From NCBI RefSeq assembly GCF_003625485.1, contig NZ_RAIR01000008.1:1-64000 (forward strand): 64,000 bases of DNA, written 5' to 3'. This stretch comes from Butyrivibrio sp. CB08 (GTDB lineage: Bacteria > Bacillota > Clostridia > Lachnospirales > Lachnospiraceae). Each line of letters begins with the position of its first letter. The first letter of the stretch is position 1. Below the pieces are notes generated by a model. It made no database searches and was not told the DNA's origin. It was given only the letters and a program-made list of their open reading frames with translations. The position numbers and the translations under genes were made by a program. This document shows positions 25,620 through 35,575 of the stretch, piece by piece.

Positions 25620-26864
25620 TTAAATCTCAAAATCTTTATATATCATTACAAGTCCAAGAAGAATGTCCACAACCTTTCTCATCTCCTGGATTGAAGCATA
25701 TTCGTACTTGCCATGGTAGTTGTATCCGCCAGTGCAAAGGTTAGGACATGGAAGACCCTTATACGAAAGTGAAGCCCCGTCTGTGCCGCCTCTAATTGGA
25801 ACATCGATAGGATCGATACCAAGACCTGCCATTACCTTCTTGGCATTGTCTACAAGGTGCATATGAGGACGTATCTTCTCGATCATGTTGAAGTACTGAT
25901 CTCTTATGGACACCTCAACAGTGCCTTCTCCGTATTTCTTGTTAAGGAACTCTCCTGCAGCCTTAAACAAGTCTTTTTTCTGGTTGAAAAGAGCTTCATC
26001 ATGGTCTCTGATGATGTAGGAAGCTGTAGCAGATTCTGTAGCACCCTCGATCTCAGTCAGATGGAAGAATCCCTCTCTGCCTTCTGTGTACATAGGATTC
26101 TGGAATGCAGGAAGAAGTGAATGGAACTCATAGCAAAGCAAAGATGCATTGACCATCTTATTCTTGGCATCTCCAGGATGAACAGATCTTCCATTTACCT
26201 TGATCTCACCCTCAGCAGCATTGAAGTTTTCGTACTCCAGCTCTCCAAGCTTGCCACCATCTACTGTATAAGCGTACTGCGCACCAAATCTGTCAATATC
26301 AAAGAACGCTGTTCCTGCGCCAATTTCTTCATCAGGAGTAAATGCGATCATTATAGGGCCATGGGCAATTGACTTATCAGTTAAAAGAGTCTCAGCCATA
26401 GTCATGATCTCAGCCACGCCCGCCTTGTCATCAGCCCCAAGTAGTGTAGAACCATCAGTTACGATAAGATCTTCACCAACGTGGTTTTTAAGCTCAGGGA
26501 AGCTCTTTGGAGAAAGAACTACCTTGCCATCAGCAGAAAGAACTATATCCTCTCCGTCATACTTCTCAACGATCCTTGGCTTAACATCCTTGCCACTTAC
26601 CTCATCGGATGTATCCATATGGGATATAAATCCGATCTTTGGAGCATTCTCATAACCTTCTGTTGCAGGTATTACACCGTAAACATAGCAGTGTTCCCTG
26701 TCGTAATAGACGTCACTTACGCCAATAGCATTCATCTCATCAAAAAGGAGCTTTGCAAGATCATGCTGCTTCATGGTAGATGGAGATGTCCCTGTCGTGT
26801 CATCAGACTGGGTATCTATCTTAACGTATCTTAGAAACTTTTCAATTACATCAATGTTGCTCAT
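25620..26864 (-). CDS. pepT: Peptidase T (tripeptide aminopeptidase)
   Basis: A 414-residue M20-family zinc aminopeptidase releasing N-terminal residues from tripeptides in the cytoplasm. FISHMDTS supplies the first metal His/Asp, LLGADDKAG the bridging Asp, FTPDEEIG the catalytic Glu pair, TVDGG the next ligand and GGYNYHGKYEY the last His. GGTDGASLSYKGLPCPNLCTGG is a PepT hallmark. The gene begins with an ATGA overlap with the GH13-like gene, so the two are translationally coupled. No functional link between them is obvious. Confidence 0.96.
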   Translation of the reverse strand: MSNIDVIEKFLRYVKIDTQSDDTTGTSPSTMKQHDLAKLLFDEMNAIGVSDVYYDREHCYVYGVIPATEGYENAPKIGFISHMDTSDEVSGKDVKPRIVEKYDGEDIVLSADGKVVLSPKSFPELKNHVGEDLIVTDGSTLLGADDKAGVAEIMTMAETLLTDKSIAHGPIMIAFTPDEEIGAGTAFFDIDRFGAQYAYTVDGGKLGELEYENFNAAEGEIKVNGRSVHPGDAKNKMVNASLLCYEFHSLLPAFQNPMYTEGREGFFHLTEIEGATESATASYIIRDHDEALFNQKKDLFKAAGEFLNKKYGEGTVEVSIRDQYFNMIEKIRPHMHLVDNAKKVMAGLGIDPIDVPIRGGTDGASLSYKGLPCPNLCTGGYNYHGKYEYASIQEMRKVVDILLGLVMIYKDFEI

Positions 26865-28876
26865 TTTGTCTTCCTTTTACTTTGTTTTTTCCTGGAAAAA
26901 GAGCTGTCTTTTTCGCTAATATATATCCTTACGGATCTGTCTGCCATAAGCTCAGTAAAGGCCTTATTAGCTTCTTCCAGGGAAGTCATTGGAAGTGCCT
27001 TCTTGCCCTTTGCTGCAGGCTTTTCTGGTTTTAATCCCCTCTTATCGGTATCTGATAAAAGCTTCCACTTAAGTCCTTCAGGGAGTTTTGGAAGCGCCAT
27101 CTCCTGGCAGGTCCAGTTCATATTGTAGCAGACGTAGATAAATGGCTCATTCTGCTCGTAAAGTCCGCAGAACAGCATTCCAAGCATATGAGAATGCCCT
27201 GAAAGATCTGGTCTCCAGGATTCTCTTCCATGGCAGGAAAGATCAGGAAATCCGCAGGAAATATGGTCCATAAGCTTAAATGGTTCCTGCTCATGAAGGA
27301 TCCTGTATTTAAACCTTAGACCAACCAGAAACTTAACATAATCAAGTATCTCTTTGTTCCTGTCCATGGCCTTCCAGTCAACCCAGCCTGTCTCATTGTC
27401 CTGACAATATGGGTTGTTGTTACCATCCTGGGAATTACCAAACTCATCACCGGAAAAGATCATTGGTGTACCCTGGGCCATAAAGAGCATTGTGAGAATG
27501 TTCTTGATCTGACGGGTACGAAGATCTAATATCTCGTGCTTTCTGGTTCTGCCTTCAATACCGCAGTTCCAGCTAAGGTTGTTGTCTGTGCCATCCTTGT
27601 TGTTCTCGCCGTTTTCCTCGTTGTGCTTGTGTTCATAGGAAACAAGGTCAACAAGCCTGAAGCCTTCGTAGTCACAGATATAGTTGATGATTCCGTGACC
27701 AGGCCCATTGGCGATCATACTCTTTAAGAAGTCTGAAGCAACGTTGTCATCGCTCTTTAAAAATCTTCTTGAGTTGTACAGGAATGCATTGTTGTAGTCC
27801 GCAAGAAGCCTTAAGGAAGGAGTTTTTCCTTCAAAGATCTCGCCGTAGTTAAACCACTCATTCCAGATCTTGATATCAGTAAACAGTGGTTCATTGGTTA
27901 TGAGTCTTATTGGAATGATGCTGCCCTTAAGATGGAAACCATCCACGTGATACGTGCATCTCCAGAATCTTAAGGCATCCATGATGAGAGTCCCATTTTC
28001 ATGCTCATCAAAATAAAACTGCATAATAACCTCAAGGCCGTTCTTATGCATGGTCTTAACAAACTCTTTAAACTCATTCTCTGCATCAGATGGGTTTTCA
28101 CAGTAAGCTGTTCTTGGTGCAAAGTAAAAGCCCTTTTTGTAGCCCCAGAAATTGAGCTTCAGATTAACAGAGGCTTCATTTGAGATACTGCCATCCTTGG
28201 AATAAAGGAACCCGCTCTTTTCTGCTGAAGCCTTAATGCTCCTGGCATCCGATGACTTATAAGGGTTTTCAATCTCGTTCATCTCATAGGCTGGCATAAG
28301 CTCAACAGCTGTAACGCCAAGAGACTTAAGATAATCAATCTTCTCAAGGATTCCCTTAAAGGTTCCTCTTTTAGAAGCTGTAACGCCGCTACTTGGGCTC
28401 TTTGTAAAACCGCGAACATGTAAAAGATATACAAAGCTGTCCTCATAAGGGATAAATGGATGTTCATCCCCCTTCCAGTCAAAGGTATCTCTGGAAGTCT
28501 TACAGTCAGCCTTATTATCAAGCTTGGCTCTTATCTGATCATCAGGTACATCCTTGCCAAACTTCTCAAGACCAAAGAACTGCTTGGCGTAAGGGTCGCA
28601 AAAAACGTCACTATCAGCAAAATAGTTGTAGGATTCATATTCTGCAATATCCTCAATACCGCAAATCCTTGCAGAATAAATATCTCCCCTCTTAAGAGTC
28701 TTTGGTATCTCAATTTTGAGAGGTTTAAGCTTCTTATTGCCGCTTTTAGGGTAAAGTGTGATACCGCATCTTTCGTTATCACCAAAAACTGCTCTTACCA
28801 CGAGATTTCTGTCGTAATCGATATAGCACCCTAAAGGATATGGCTTTTCACTGGTTAACACTAGTTTAGACGTCAT
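26861..28876 (-). CDS. GlgX/isoamylase-like GH13 protein with lost catalytic residues
   Basis: 671 residues, built like glycogen-debranching enzymes: an N-terminal CBM48-like domain (~10-90), a GH13 barrel and a C-terminal beta domain. The GlgX signature NGENNKDGTDNNLSWNCGIEG is intact. Each catalytic region is changed. Region I has Q286/D290/E291 for D/N/H. Region II is VDGFHLKG, with His and Lys (317) replacing Arg and the nucleophile Asp. Region III has LLADY (Asp360 for the acid/base Glu). Region IV has DYEG (Tyr403/Glu404 for HD). It should be inactive as a hydrolase and may bind glucan. Coupled to pepT by ATGA. Confidence 0.85.
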   Translation of the reverse strand: MTSKLVLTSEKPYPLGCYIDYDRNLVVRAVFGDNERCGITLYPKSGNKKLKPLKIEIPKTLKRGDIYSARICGIEDIAEYESYNYFADSDVFCDPYAKQFFGLEKFGKDVPDDQIRAKLDNKADCKTSRDTFDWKGDEHPFIPYEDSFVYLLHVRGFTKSPSSGVTASKRGTFKGILEKIDYLKSLGVTAVELMPAYEMNEIENPYKSSDARSIKASAEKSGFLYSKDGSISNEASVNLKLNFWGYKKGFYFAPRTAYCENPSDAENEFKEFVKTMHKNGLEVIMQFYFDEHENGTLIMDALRFWRCTYHVDGFHLKGSIIPIRLITNEPLFTDIKIWNEWFNYGEIFEGKTPSLRLLADYNNAFLYNSRRFLKSDDNVASDFLKSMIANGPGHGIINYICDYEGFRLVDLVSYEHKHNEENGENNKDGTDNNLSWNCGIEGRTRKHEILDLRTRQIKNILTMLFMAQGTPMIFSGDEFGNSQDGNNNPYCQDNETGWVDWKAMDRNKEILDYVKFLVGLRFKYRILHEQEPFKLMDHISCGFPDLSCHGRESWRPDLSGHSHMLGMLFCGLYEQNEPFIYVCYNMNWTCQEMALPKLPEGLKWKLLSDTDKRGLKPEKPAAKGKKALPMTSLEEANKAFTELMADRSVRIYISEKDSSFSRKKQSKRKTK

Positions 28877-28914
28877 TTTGCACCTGATTCCTTCATGTAG
28901 TTACACGCCCGTAC

Positions 28915-28920
28915 ATTTTA
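28915..28920 (-). promoter_or_regulatory. Possible extended -10 for the GH13-like gene
   Basis: The minus strand reads TGGTAAAAT about 40 bases ahead of the start codon, an extended -10 element. No good -35 was found. It faces away from the yrzB promoter in the same intergenic region. Confidence 0.4.
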
Positions 28921-28962
28921 CCACATTTATACCTATTATGCACCCAAAAGAGCTGATATTTA

Positions 28963-28971
28963 TGGTATTAT
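28963..28971 (+). promoter_or_regulatory. Possible extended -10 for the DUF1292 gene
   Basis: TGGTATTAT is an extended -10 element about 32 bases ahead of the start codon. The -35 position is poor. It is the only promoter-like site on this strand between 28.88 and 29.00 kb. Confidence 0.4.
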
Positions 28972-29003
28972 AAAAGAAAAAAAGTATCATAAGGGAGGCT
29001 ATT

Positions 29004-29363
29004 ATGGAGTTTTCCAAAAACGCTATCGACTGGAACACAAAAATTGAGAATGGCGAGCAGACAACTGTAGATATAGAGCTTGATGAAGGACAGGTTGTTA
29101 CCTGTGCTCTTATTATCGTCCTGACAGTCAATTCCAAGGATTACATTGTTCTTCTTCCACTGGATGAGAACGGTCAGAACAATGACGGAAACGTCTGGTT
29201 CTATGAATTTATATTAAGTGGTCCTAATGCCGAGCCAGAACTTGGCAATATTGAGGATGATGATGAATATGAGGCCGTTTCAGAAGCTTTCGACCTCTAT
29301 TTAGACGATGTAGAATTTGATGAACTCATCGATCTTCCAGAAGAAGGATCTGAAGAAGTCTGA
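29004..29363 (+). CDS. DUF1292 (YrzB-like) acidic protein
   Basis: A 119-residue soluble acidic protein of the DUF1292/YrzB family. The core (about residues 20-75) alternates beta strands such as CALIIVLTVNSKDYIVLLPLDENG, followed by VWFYEFIL. The C-terminal ~40 residues are almost all Asp/Glu (NIEDDDEYEAVSEAFD). GGGAGG lies seven bases before the ATG. Unlike its neighbours it is on the plus strand, and its 3' end overlaps the helicase gene by 67 bases in a convergent arrangement. The family's function is unknown to me. Confidence 0.88.
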   Translation: MEFSKNAIDWNTKIENGEQTTVDIELDEGQVVTCALIIVLTVNSKDYIVLLPLDENGQNNDGNVWFYEFILSGPNAEPELGNIEDDDEYEAVSEAFDLYLDDVEFDELIDLPEEGSEEV

Positions 29364-31192
29364 TTCCAGAGGTCTTTAATAGGCCTTAGGAACCTTGAAG
29401 GAAGCATTGGATTTTCCTTATTCCCTTTAATATATGACATTATAAGCGCCGTTTTTGCTCTGGTCATGGCCACATAGAGCATGCGGCGCTCTTCTTCTAT
29501 CTGAAGGTTTGTTGTGGCACTTCTACTTGGAATTATTCCTTCATTTAAATCCGGAAGCCAGACATATTTAAATTCAAGTCCCTTTGAGCCGTGCATGGTC
29601 AGAAGGTTTACCTTTAATCCTCCGGAAATCATCTTTGGTTTTCTGGTCGTCTCTTCCACGTTCACGTTATCAAGAAGGCTTTTTAAAGTCTCATATCCTG
29701 CCGCCATCTTTTCAAACTCATCCAGCGCTTCCAGGCTACTTAAAAAATGTTTATCTATTCCAACTGTTTTCCTAAGATACCTGACAGCTAGTGAAGGCCT
29801 AAGATGCCTTATCATATTGATACAGGCAAAAAAGTCTTTGACAGCCTTAAGTCTCTTGTAGTTATCACTGTAAAACCTGGTCACATCTTTTTCTCTTACG
29901 ACGTCAGAACTGGCTGTTTCCCTTGAAATATAGCGCATGGGTACATTGATGATCTTAAGATAGTCGCTTCTTTTACTTCCATTTATGGCAAAAGAGATAT
30001 AGCTTAAGATACACTTTACCGCCTTGTCCTCAAATACAGATACAGCCTGGTTATCAATATTTGTAGGGATATTCCTGGCGTTAAGGACAGATAAAAGGCT
30101 CTTCGCCTCTTTATTTGTTCTGAAAAGTACCGCTATTTCATCAAGTTCATTCATATGCTTTGACAGAAAATCTGCTATTGCTTCCATCTGTCTTTGCCTT
30201 GATTCATAGCATCTTCCGTAAACTCCGCCAATTCCATTTGTTTCACTGGCCCTTAGATTCTTTTTAAATCTGACGGTATTATCATTTATTACCTTCGTGG
30301 CAGCACCCAGGATCTTAGAACCGCATCTGTAGTTGATATCAAGATTTATCATGGATGCTCCATTATCTTTAAAGGTTTCCATGAAATCAAGCATTATCTG
30401 AGGATCGGATCCACGAAATCCATATATGGACTGGTCGTCATCACCTACAGCAAAGAGATTTTTCTTTTCCCCAAGAAGGAGCCTTACAACCTTATACTGC
30501 ATGGGATTTATATCCTGATACTCATCAATTAGGATGTACTTAAACCGCTCCTGGTACAAGTTTCTAAGGGATGAATTATTTGCAAGAAGTTCATAACAGC
30601 GCTCTATCATGTCGTCAAAATCGATCCTGCCAAACTCTCTAAGACGCTTATTATAGCCATCAAAGATGTTTTTAAACACTCTTTTTAAGCTGATGCTTTC
30701 AAGGCATTCATTTGGGCTGATATCAAGGTTTTTTATCCTTGAAATTTCAGACAGGATATCAGGAATCTGTTCTATTCCATCATCATACTCATCACTTGTG
30801 ATATTGCCTCTTGCCTTTAAATGCGCAAGGATATCCCTTAAAACTTCAATCTTAAATTGATATGTTGCTATTTCTAACCTGGAATCTGAATAAGAACTGT
30901 TATTTCTGATGATCTGATAAAAGACCGAGTGAAAAGTTCCAAAAGATACTTCAGGATAAGAACTATCCGTCAGTTTTAGAAATCTGATCTGCATCTCAAT
31001 TGCAGATAGTTTGGTAAAAGTAATTACCAGAATCTTCGAAGGATCTGCCCCATGTTCAATAAGGTGCAAAAGCCTTCGGACAATGACAAAGGTTTTGCCG
31101 CTTCCAGGGCCAGCAAGTACGATTGCCGGCCCATCAGCGTGCATAATAGCCTTCATCTGCGAGGCATTTATATTATTTTTCAAGAAGTTCAA
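29297..31192 (-). CDS. UvrD/PcrA-type superfamily 1 DNA helicase
   Basis: About 631 residues. All SF1A motifs are visible: [13 protein letters not shown] (I), [14 protein letters not shown] (Ia), [15 protein letters not shown] (II), [13 protein letters not shown] (III), LDINYRC (IV), [22 protein letters not shown] (V) and [14 protein letters not shown] (VI). It is 3'-5' in polarity by family. It is shorter than PcrA (~730 residues) and lacks its basic C-terminal tail, so it is probably an accessory paralogue. The start is a TTG near the gltX stop (31192), or a second TTG at 31183 that fits the RBS better. The end overlaps the DUF1292 gene. Confidence 0.9.
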   Translation of the reverse strand: MNFLKNNINASQMKAIMHADGPAIVLAGPGSGKTFVIVRRLLHLIEHGADPSKILVITFTKLSAIEMQIRFLKLTDSSYPEVSFGTFHSVFYQIIRNNSSYSDSRLEIATYQFKIEVLRDILAHLKARGNITSDEYDDGIEQIPDILSEISRIKNLDISPNECLESISLKRVFKNIFDGYNKRLREFGRIDFDDMIERCYELLANNSSLRNLYQERFKYILIDEYQDINPMQYKVVRLLLGEKKNLFAVGDDDQSIYGFRGSDPQIMLDFMETFKDNGASMINLDINYRCGSKILGAATKVINDNTVRFKKNLRASETNGIGGVYGRCYESRQRQMEAIADFLSKHMNELDEIAVLFRTNKEAKSLLSVLNARNIPTNIDNQAVSVFEDKAVKCILSYISFAINGSKRSDYLKIINVPMRYISRETASSDVVREKDVTRFYSDNYKRLKAVKDFFACINMIRHLRPSLAVRYLRKTVGIDKHFLSSLEALDEFEKMAAGYETLKSLLDNVNVEETTRKPKMISGGLKVNLLTMHGSKGLEFKYVWLPDLNEGIIPSRSATTNLQIEEERRMLYVAMTRAKTALIMSYIKGNKENPMLPSRFLRPIKDLWNQTSSDPSSGRSMSSSNSTSSK

Positions 31193-32636
31193 TTCCTTTT
31201 TTGATTCTTGCTATAGTCTCCTCTTTTCCAAGGATCTCCATAGCTTCTGTTGCTCCGCAAGGAGTCATCTCTTTTCCGCATACAGCAATTCTTACTGGCC
31301 AGAGAACAAATCCGTTCTTAAACTCTTTTTCCTTGATATATGCTGAAAGCATCTCGTAGAGAGCATCATTGGAGTAATCTTCATGAGTTTCAAGAAGTGG
31401 AAGGACTTCCTTAAGAACCATCAGTGATGACTCCTTATCAGTCTTCATCTTCTTGTGGCAGTAGATGTCTGTGCTGTACTCTGGAAGAGTTTCAAAGAAA
31501 TCTACCATTCCTTCAATATCAGGCCAGATCTCAATTCTGGTCTTGACCATAGAAGCGATCTTCTCAAGATTAAGAGGCTTAGTAATAGCTTTCTTAAGAT
31601 ATGGAAGCGCCTGATCGTAAAAGAGCTTATCGTCCATCTTCTTAAGGTACTCGCCGTTCATCCACTTAAGCTTGGTATAGTCAAATACAGCTGGGGACTT
31701 GTTGATCCTCTTGTAATCAAACTTGGCGATAAGATCCTCAAGGCTCATGATCTCAGTATTATCATCTGGAGACCATCCAAGAAGAGCTACAAAGTTAACT
31801 ACAGCCTCAGGTACAAAGCCCTGCTCGATAAGATCCTCAAATGAAGAATGTCCGGATCTCTTAGAGAGCTTGTGGTGATCCTCATCTGTGATAAGTGGAC
31901 AGTGTATGTACTTAGGAACTTCCCATCCAAAAGCATCATAGAGTCTGTTGTACTTAGGTGATGATGAGATGTACTCATTACCACGAACAACGTGTGTGAT
32001 TCCCATAAGATGATCATCAACAACGTTAGCAAAATTGTATGTTGGATAGCCGTCAGACTTGATAAGGATCATGTCATCAAGCTCTTTGTTCTCAACGCTT
32101 ACATCTCCGTAAAGCTCATCGTGGAATGTAGTTGTGCCCTCTGTAGGGTTGTTCTGACGGATAACAAAGGGCTTGCCCTCTGCAAGATTCTTGTCGATCT
32201 CTTCCTGTGAAAGGTGTAGGCAGTGCTTATCGTAAACACTGATCTCTTTTACCTCACCATCTACTTCTATCTTCTGGACAAGAGTCTTAAGTCTCTCCTC
32301 ATCACAGAAGCAGTAATATGCCTGTCCCTTATCGATAAGCTCCTTGGCATACTGCATGTAAATGCCAGCCTTCTGACGCTCACTCTGAACGTATGGGCCA
32401 ACAGGACCTCCGATATCTGGACCTTCATCATGAATAAGACCAGTCTCTTTAAGTGTGTTGTAGATAATCTCTGTAGCACCCTCTACATAGCGCTCCTGGT
32501 CTGTATCCTCAATTCGAAGGATATAATCTCCACCCTCATGCTTGGAAATAAGATAAGCATAAAGAGCTGTTCTCAAATTGCCGACATGCATACGACCAGT
32601 TGGACTTGGTGCGTATCTTGTACGAATCTTAACCAT
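31173..32636 (-). CDS. gltX: Glutamyl-tRNA synthetase
   Basis: A 487-residue class I synthetase charging tRNA(Glu). [23 protein letters not shown] contains the HIGH-type motif (HVGN), and HHKLSKRSG is the KMSKS loop. The acceptor-binding and helical anticodon domains follow. Whether it also charges tRNA(Gln), as in most Firmicutes using GatCAB, cannot be decided from sequence alone. AAGGAG precedes the ATG. It overlaps the helicase gene by 20 bases and follows dut by 22 bases. Confidence 0.96.
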   Translation of the reverse strand: MVKIRTRYAPSPTGRMHVGNLRTALYAYLISKHEGGDYILRIEDTDQERYVEGATEIIYNTLKETGLIHDEGPDIGGPVGPYVQSERQKAGIYMQYAKELIDKGQAYYCFCDEERLKTLVQKIEVDGEVKEISVYDKHCLHLSQEEIDKNLAEGKPFVIRQNNPTEGTTTFHDELYGDVSVENKELDDMILIKSDGYPTYNFANVVDDHLMGITHVVRGNEYISSSPKYNRLYDAFGWEVPKYIHCPLITDEDHHKLSKRSGHSSFEDLIEQGFVPEAVVNFVALLGWSPDDNTEIMSLEDLIAKFDYKRINKSPAVFDYTKLKWMNGEYLKKMDDKLFYDQALPYLKKAITKPLNLEKIASMVKTRIEIWPDIEGMVDFFETLPEYSTDIYCHKKMKTDKESSLMVLKEVLPLLETHEDYSNDALYEMLSAYIKEKEFKNGFVLWPVRIAVCGKEMTPCGATEAMEILGKEETIARIKKGIELLEK

Positions 32637-32658
32637 TTCTACTCCTTAACATTAACTT

Positions 32659-33096
32659 TTATTTTGTACCGGTAGAACCAAATCCACCTCTGTCCTTGCC
32701 ATCAAGGTGCTCACACTCTTCGAAAAGAATTGTTGGCTGGTTCTCCATTATTCTAAACTGGCAAATACGGTCATTAAAGCCAATATGCGTATCCCTCATT
32801 GCAATAACGGGAACAAACCACTGATCGTTATCTCCGCAGTATGAGTGGTCGATAACGCCCATGTGATTGGCCTGAATAACGCCGAAATTCTTAAAGGTAG
32901 AACTTCTTGGAACTACGTGAGCTTCATATCCTTCCGGGATCTCCATGGCTACGCCAAGTGGGATCAGCTTAAACTCACCCTGCTTAAGGTCCACATCAAT
33001 AGCACTTCTAAGATCGATCCAGTCCGACTTACCATCGATGTATTCAAGCTTTTCAAGTCTGTCATCAAAATACTTAATCTTAATTTTCTTTTCCAT
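32659..33096 (-). CDS. dut: dUTP diphosphatase (trimeric dUTPase)
   Basis: A 145-residue enzyme hydrolysing dUTP to dUMP, keeping uracil out of DNA and supplying thymidylate synthesis. Motif 2 is [10 protein letters not shown], motif 3 is [12 protein letters not shown] (usually GVIDxxYRGE), motif 4 is DRICQFRI and motif 5 is [10 protein letters not shown]. The Asp of motif 3 is present. The Cys-Gly-Asp-Asn after the Tyr departs from the commonest form but is known among Clostridia-type dUTPases (from memory). First gene before gltX, divergent from the transaldolase gene. Confidence 0.92.
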   Translation of the reverse strand: MEKKIKIKYFDDRLEKLEYIDGKSDWIDLRSAIDVDLKQGEFKLIPLGVAMEIPEGYEAHVVPRSSTFKNFGVIQANHMGVIDHSYCGDNDQWFVPVIAMRDTHIGFNDRICQFRIMENQPTILFEECEHLDGKDRGGFGSTGTK

Positions 33097-33128
33097 ACAA
33101 AAGCCCTTCCTTTTTTAGCCGTCTATAC

Positions 33129-33134
33129 ATAATA
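33129..33134 (-). promoter_or_regulatory. Candidate -10 of dut-gltX
   Basis: The minus strand reads TGGTATTAT (extended -10), with TTTAAA 17 bases upstream as a weak -35. It lies about 35 bases ahead of the dut ATG. Confidence 0.4.
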
Positions 33135-33214
33135 CCACAAAAATCAATATATTTAAAACACAAATAAATAGTTAATACACCGCACAAATTGGGTGTAGTC
33201 ATTTGAAAAAATAA

Positions 33215-33223
33215 TGCTATTAT
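33215..33223 (+). promoter_or_regulatory. Candidate -10 of the transaldolase-like gene
   Basis: TGCTATTAT is an extended -10 element about 45 bases before the start codon. No convincing -35 was found. It is back-to-back with the dut promoter. Confidence 0.45.
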
Positions 33224-33267
33224 AGATACGGAAACTAATTCACGAACTTAAAAAGGAGCGAGTAAAA

Positions 33268-33921
33268 ATGAAGTTATTTGTAGACACAGCCAATATTGAG
33301 GAAATCAGAAAAGCCAATGACATGGGTGTTATCTGCGGCGTAACAACAAACCCTTCTCTTATTGCTAAGGAAGGCAGAGATGTTTATGAAGTTGTAAAAG
33401 AGATTGCTTCTATCGTAGACGGACCTATCAGCGGCGAAGTTAAGGCAACAACAACTGATGCTGAGGGTATGATCGCTGAAGGAAGAGAGATCGCTAAGCT
33501 TCACAAGAACATGGTTGTTAAGATTCCTATGACAGTAGAAGGTCTTAAGGCTTGTAAGGTTCTTTCACAGGAAGGAATCAAGGTTAACATGACACTTATC
33601 TTCACAGCCAACCAGGCTCTTCTTTGTGCAAGAGCAGGCGCCGCATTCGTTAGTCCTTTCCTTGGAAGACTTGATGACATCAGCGTTAGAGGAACAGATC
33701 TTATCTCTGAAGTTGCTGAGATCTTCAACATCCACAACATCCAGACAGAGATCATCGCAGCTAGTATCCGTCATCCTATGCACGTTACAGACTGCGCACT
33801 TGCAGGTGCTGACATCGCTACAGTTCCTTACAAGGTAATTGAGCAGATGACTCATCACCCTCTTACAGATGCTGGTATTGAGAAATTCCAGAAAGACTAC
33901 CTCGCAGTATTTGGTGAGTGA
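33268..33921 (+). CDS. Transaldolase-like protein (TalC/FSA family)
   Basis: A 217-residue class I aldolase of the small transaldolase family. VVKIPMT holds the Schiff-base Lys, and GVTTNPSLI and SPFLGRLDD are family motifs. The residue after Pro in SPFLGR is Phe, as in E. coli TalB (Phe178), whereas fructose-6-phosphate aldolase has Tyr there. Known exchanges at this site shift activity between the two, so transaldolase is favoured here (inference). AAAAGGAGCGAG precedes the ATG. It is a single plus-strand gene between dut and tyrS, with its own promoter and terminator. Confidence 0.9.
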   Translation: MKLFVDTANIEEIRKANDMGVICGVTTNPSLIAKEGRDVYEVVKEIASIVDGPISGEVKATTTDAEGMIAEGREIAKLHKNMVVKIPMTVEGLKACKVLSQEGIKVNMTLIFTANQALLCARAGAAFVSPFLGRLDDISVRGTDLISEVAEIFNIHNIQTEIIAASIRHPMHVTDCALAGADIATVPYKVIEQMTHHPLTDAGIEKFQKDYLAVFGE

Positions 33922-33935
33922 TTACTCCATAAAGA

Positions 33936-33963
33936 AAGGGCTGAGAAATACTTCTCAGCCCTT
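33936..33963. terminator. Bidirectional terminator between the transaldolase gene and tyrS
   Basis: AAGGGCTGAGAA (33936-33947) pairs perfectly with TTCTCAGCCCTT (33952-33963) around a 4-base loop. T-rich or A-rich flanks on either side suit both converging genes. Confidence 0.85.
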
Positions 33964-33976
33964 ATTATTATGCTAT

Positions 33977-35197
33977 TTAGAATGTTACTTTCTTAAATGA
34001 CTTCTTGCCCTTCTTGACCATTACGCCATCAGCGAAAGTCTCTTTTGAGTATGTAGCCTTAACATCTGTTACCTTCTCGTCAGCAAAAGTAACTCCGCCC
34101 TGCTCTACAGCTCTTCTTGCTTCACTTCTTGTTGCGCAAAGACCAGCAGATACAAGAACCTGAAGGATATCTACTGCACCGTCTCTAAAGTCTTCTTCCT
34201 TAAGGGATACAGCTGGAACGTTCTCCATATTTCCGCCACCTGCGAAAAGAGCTCTTGCTCCGTCCTGTGCCTTCTGAGCTTCCTCTTTGCCGTGTACAAG
34301 GCTTGTGAGCTCAAATGCAAGGATCTCCTTCTTTTCGTTGATGCGGGAATCATCCCACTTCTCCATCTCCTGGATCTCTTCGATAGGAATGAATGTAAGC
34401 ATCTTGATGCACTTATCTACGTCAGCATCGCCAACGTTTCTCCAGTACTGGTAGAAATCAAATGGTGATGTCTTGTTAGGATCAAGCCATACAGCGTTAC
34501 CTGCTGTCTTACCCATCTTATTACCGTTAGAGTCAGTAAGAAGAGTGATTGTCATGGCATGCGCATCCTTACCAAGCTTTCTTCTGATAAGCTCTGTACC
34601 ACCGAGCATGTTAGACCACTGATCATCTCCGCCAAACTCAAGGTTACAGTTGTACTTCTGGAACATGTAGTAGAAGTCGTAAGACTGCATGATCATGTAG
34701 TTGAACTCAAGGAATGAAAGTCCCTTCTCCATACGCTGCTTGTAGCACTCAGCTCTGAGCATGTTATTAACTGAAAAGCATGCTCCCACCTCTCTAAGGA
34801 GTTCGATGTAGTTAAGGTTCATAAGCCAGTCAGCATTGTTTACCATCATAGCCTTGCCTTCACCAAAGTCGATGAACTTCTCCATCTGTCTCTTGAAGCA
34901 CTCAGCATTGTGATCGATGTCTTCTCTTGTGAGCATCTTTCTCATATCGGATCTTCCTGAAGGATCTCCGATCATAGTTGTTCCACCGCCGATAAGAGCG
35001 ATTGGCTTGTTGCCTGCTTCCTGAAGTCTCTTCATAAGAGTAAGAGCCATGAAGTGACCAGCTGTAAGTGAATCAGCTGTGCAGTCAAAGCCGATGTAGA
35101 AAGTTGCCTTTCCGTTGTTTACAAGGTCTCTGATCTCTTCTTCATTAGTAACCTGAGCAATAAGACCTCTTGCCTGTAATTCCTCAAAAATCTGCAT
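33977..35197 (-). CDS. tyrS: Tyrosyl-tRNA synthetase
   Basis: A 406-residue class I synthetase charging tRNA(Tyr). FDCTADSLTAGHFMAL is the HIGH region, and GNKMGKTAG the KMSKS region. LNYIELLREVG and MQSYDFYYMFQKYNCNLEFGGDDQW form the tyrosine site. A C-terminal S4 domain (about 335-400) binds tRNA. AAGGAGG precedes the ATG. Expression should be governed by the T-box leader immediately upstream, which senses uncharged tRNA(Tyr). Confidence 0.96.
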   Translation of the reverse strand: MQIFEELQARGLIAQVTNEEEIRDLVNNGKATFYIGFDCTADSLTAGHFMALTLMKRLQEAGNKPIALIGGGTTMIGDPSGRSDMRKMLTREDIDHNAECFKRQMEKFIDFGEGKAMMVNNADWLMNLNYIELLREVGACFSVNNMLRAECYKQRMEKGLSFLEFNYMIMQSYDFYYMFQKYNCNLEFGGDDQWSNMLGGTELIRRKLGKDAHAMTITLLTDSNGNKMGKTAGNAVWLDPNKTSPFDFYQYWRNVGDADVDKCIKMLTFIPIEEIQEMEKWDDSRINEKKEILAFELTSLVHGKEEAQKAQDGARALFAGGGNMENVPAVSLKEEDFRDGAVDILQVLVSAGLCATRSEARRAVEQGGVTFADEKVTDVKATYSKETFADGVMVKKGKKSFKKVTF

Positions 35198-35229
35198 AAA
35201 TGCACCTCCTTAATACTCTGCGAAGGAAT

Positions 35230-35264
35230 AAAAAAATCCTCCGCAATCAACTGATTACGAAGGA
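35230..35264 (-). terminator. T-box attenuator terminator of tyrS
   Basis: TCCTCCGCAATCA (35237-35249) pairs with TGATTACGAAGGA (35252-35264) with a few wobble or mismatch positions. On the minus strand it is followed by seven T. It competes with the antiterminator formed by the T-box bulge sequence. Confidence 0.85.
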
Positions 35265-35517
35265 CGAAAAGATTCGTGTTACCACCTTCATTCACACATT
35301 ACTCACGCAATGTGCCTCAACAAGTACTAACGCAACCGCGCTTCATACTCTTCCGATGTAACGCCCCGGATGGTCGACACAGCTTACTAGATCACTCATT
35401 CTTCTGTGCAGCTCACGGAGGTATTCGTAAATCGCTCTATACTAAAGCCTCTCACCAACCGGCTATTCTCTGTTGCTAGTCTGCGATCACTACTTGTTCC
35501 GATCAACGCTTTTATAT
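35230..35517 (-). promoter_or_regulatory. T-box leader sensing tRNA(Tyr)
   Basis: The minus-strand leader has the conserved AGGTGGTAACACG T-box sequence (35275-35287) just before the terminator. A stem I region carries an AGAG...GGTTGGTGAGAG arm and GAATACCTCC, whose UAC (35421-35423) would be the tyrosine specifier codon. Uncharged tRNA(Tyr) pairing at specifier and T-box would stabilise the antiterminator. Exact stem boundaries were not computed. Confidence 0.9.
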
Positions 35518-35523
35518 CTAATG

Positions 35524-35551
35524 ATTATAAATTGATTTATTTTATTGTCAA
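35524..35551 (-). promoter_or_regulatory. Promoter of the T-box-tyrS transcript
   Basis: The minus strand shows TTGACA (35546-35551), a 16-base spacer and TATAAT (35524-35529), a perfect consensus pair with a slightly short spacer. The transcript would begin near 35517. Confidence 0.85.
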
Positions 35552-35575
35552 CCAATAATTCGTATAAATTAGCTA

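Noticed and set aside
35276..35479. 67-codon plus-strand open frame
   Set aside because: It is antisense to the tyrS T-box leader, whose conserved motif and terminator explain the sequence.
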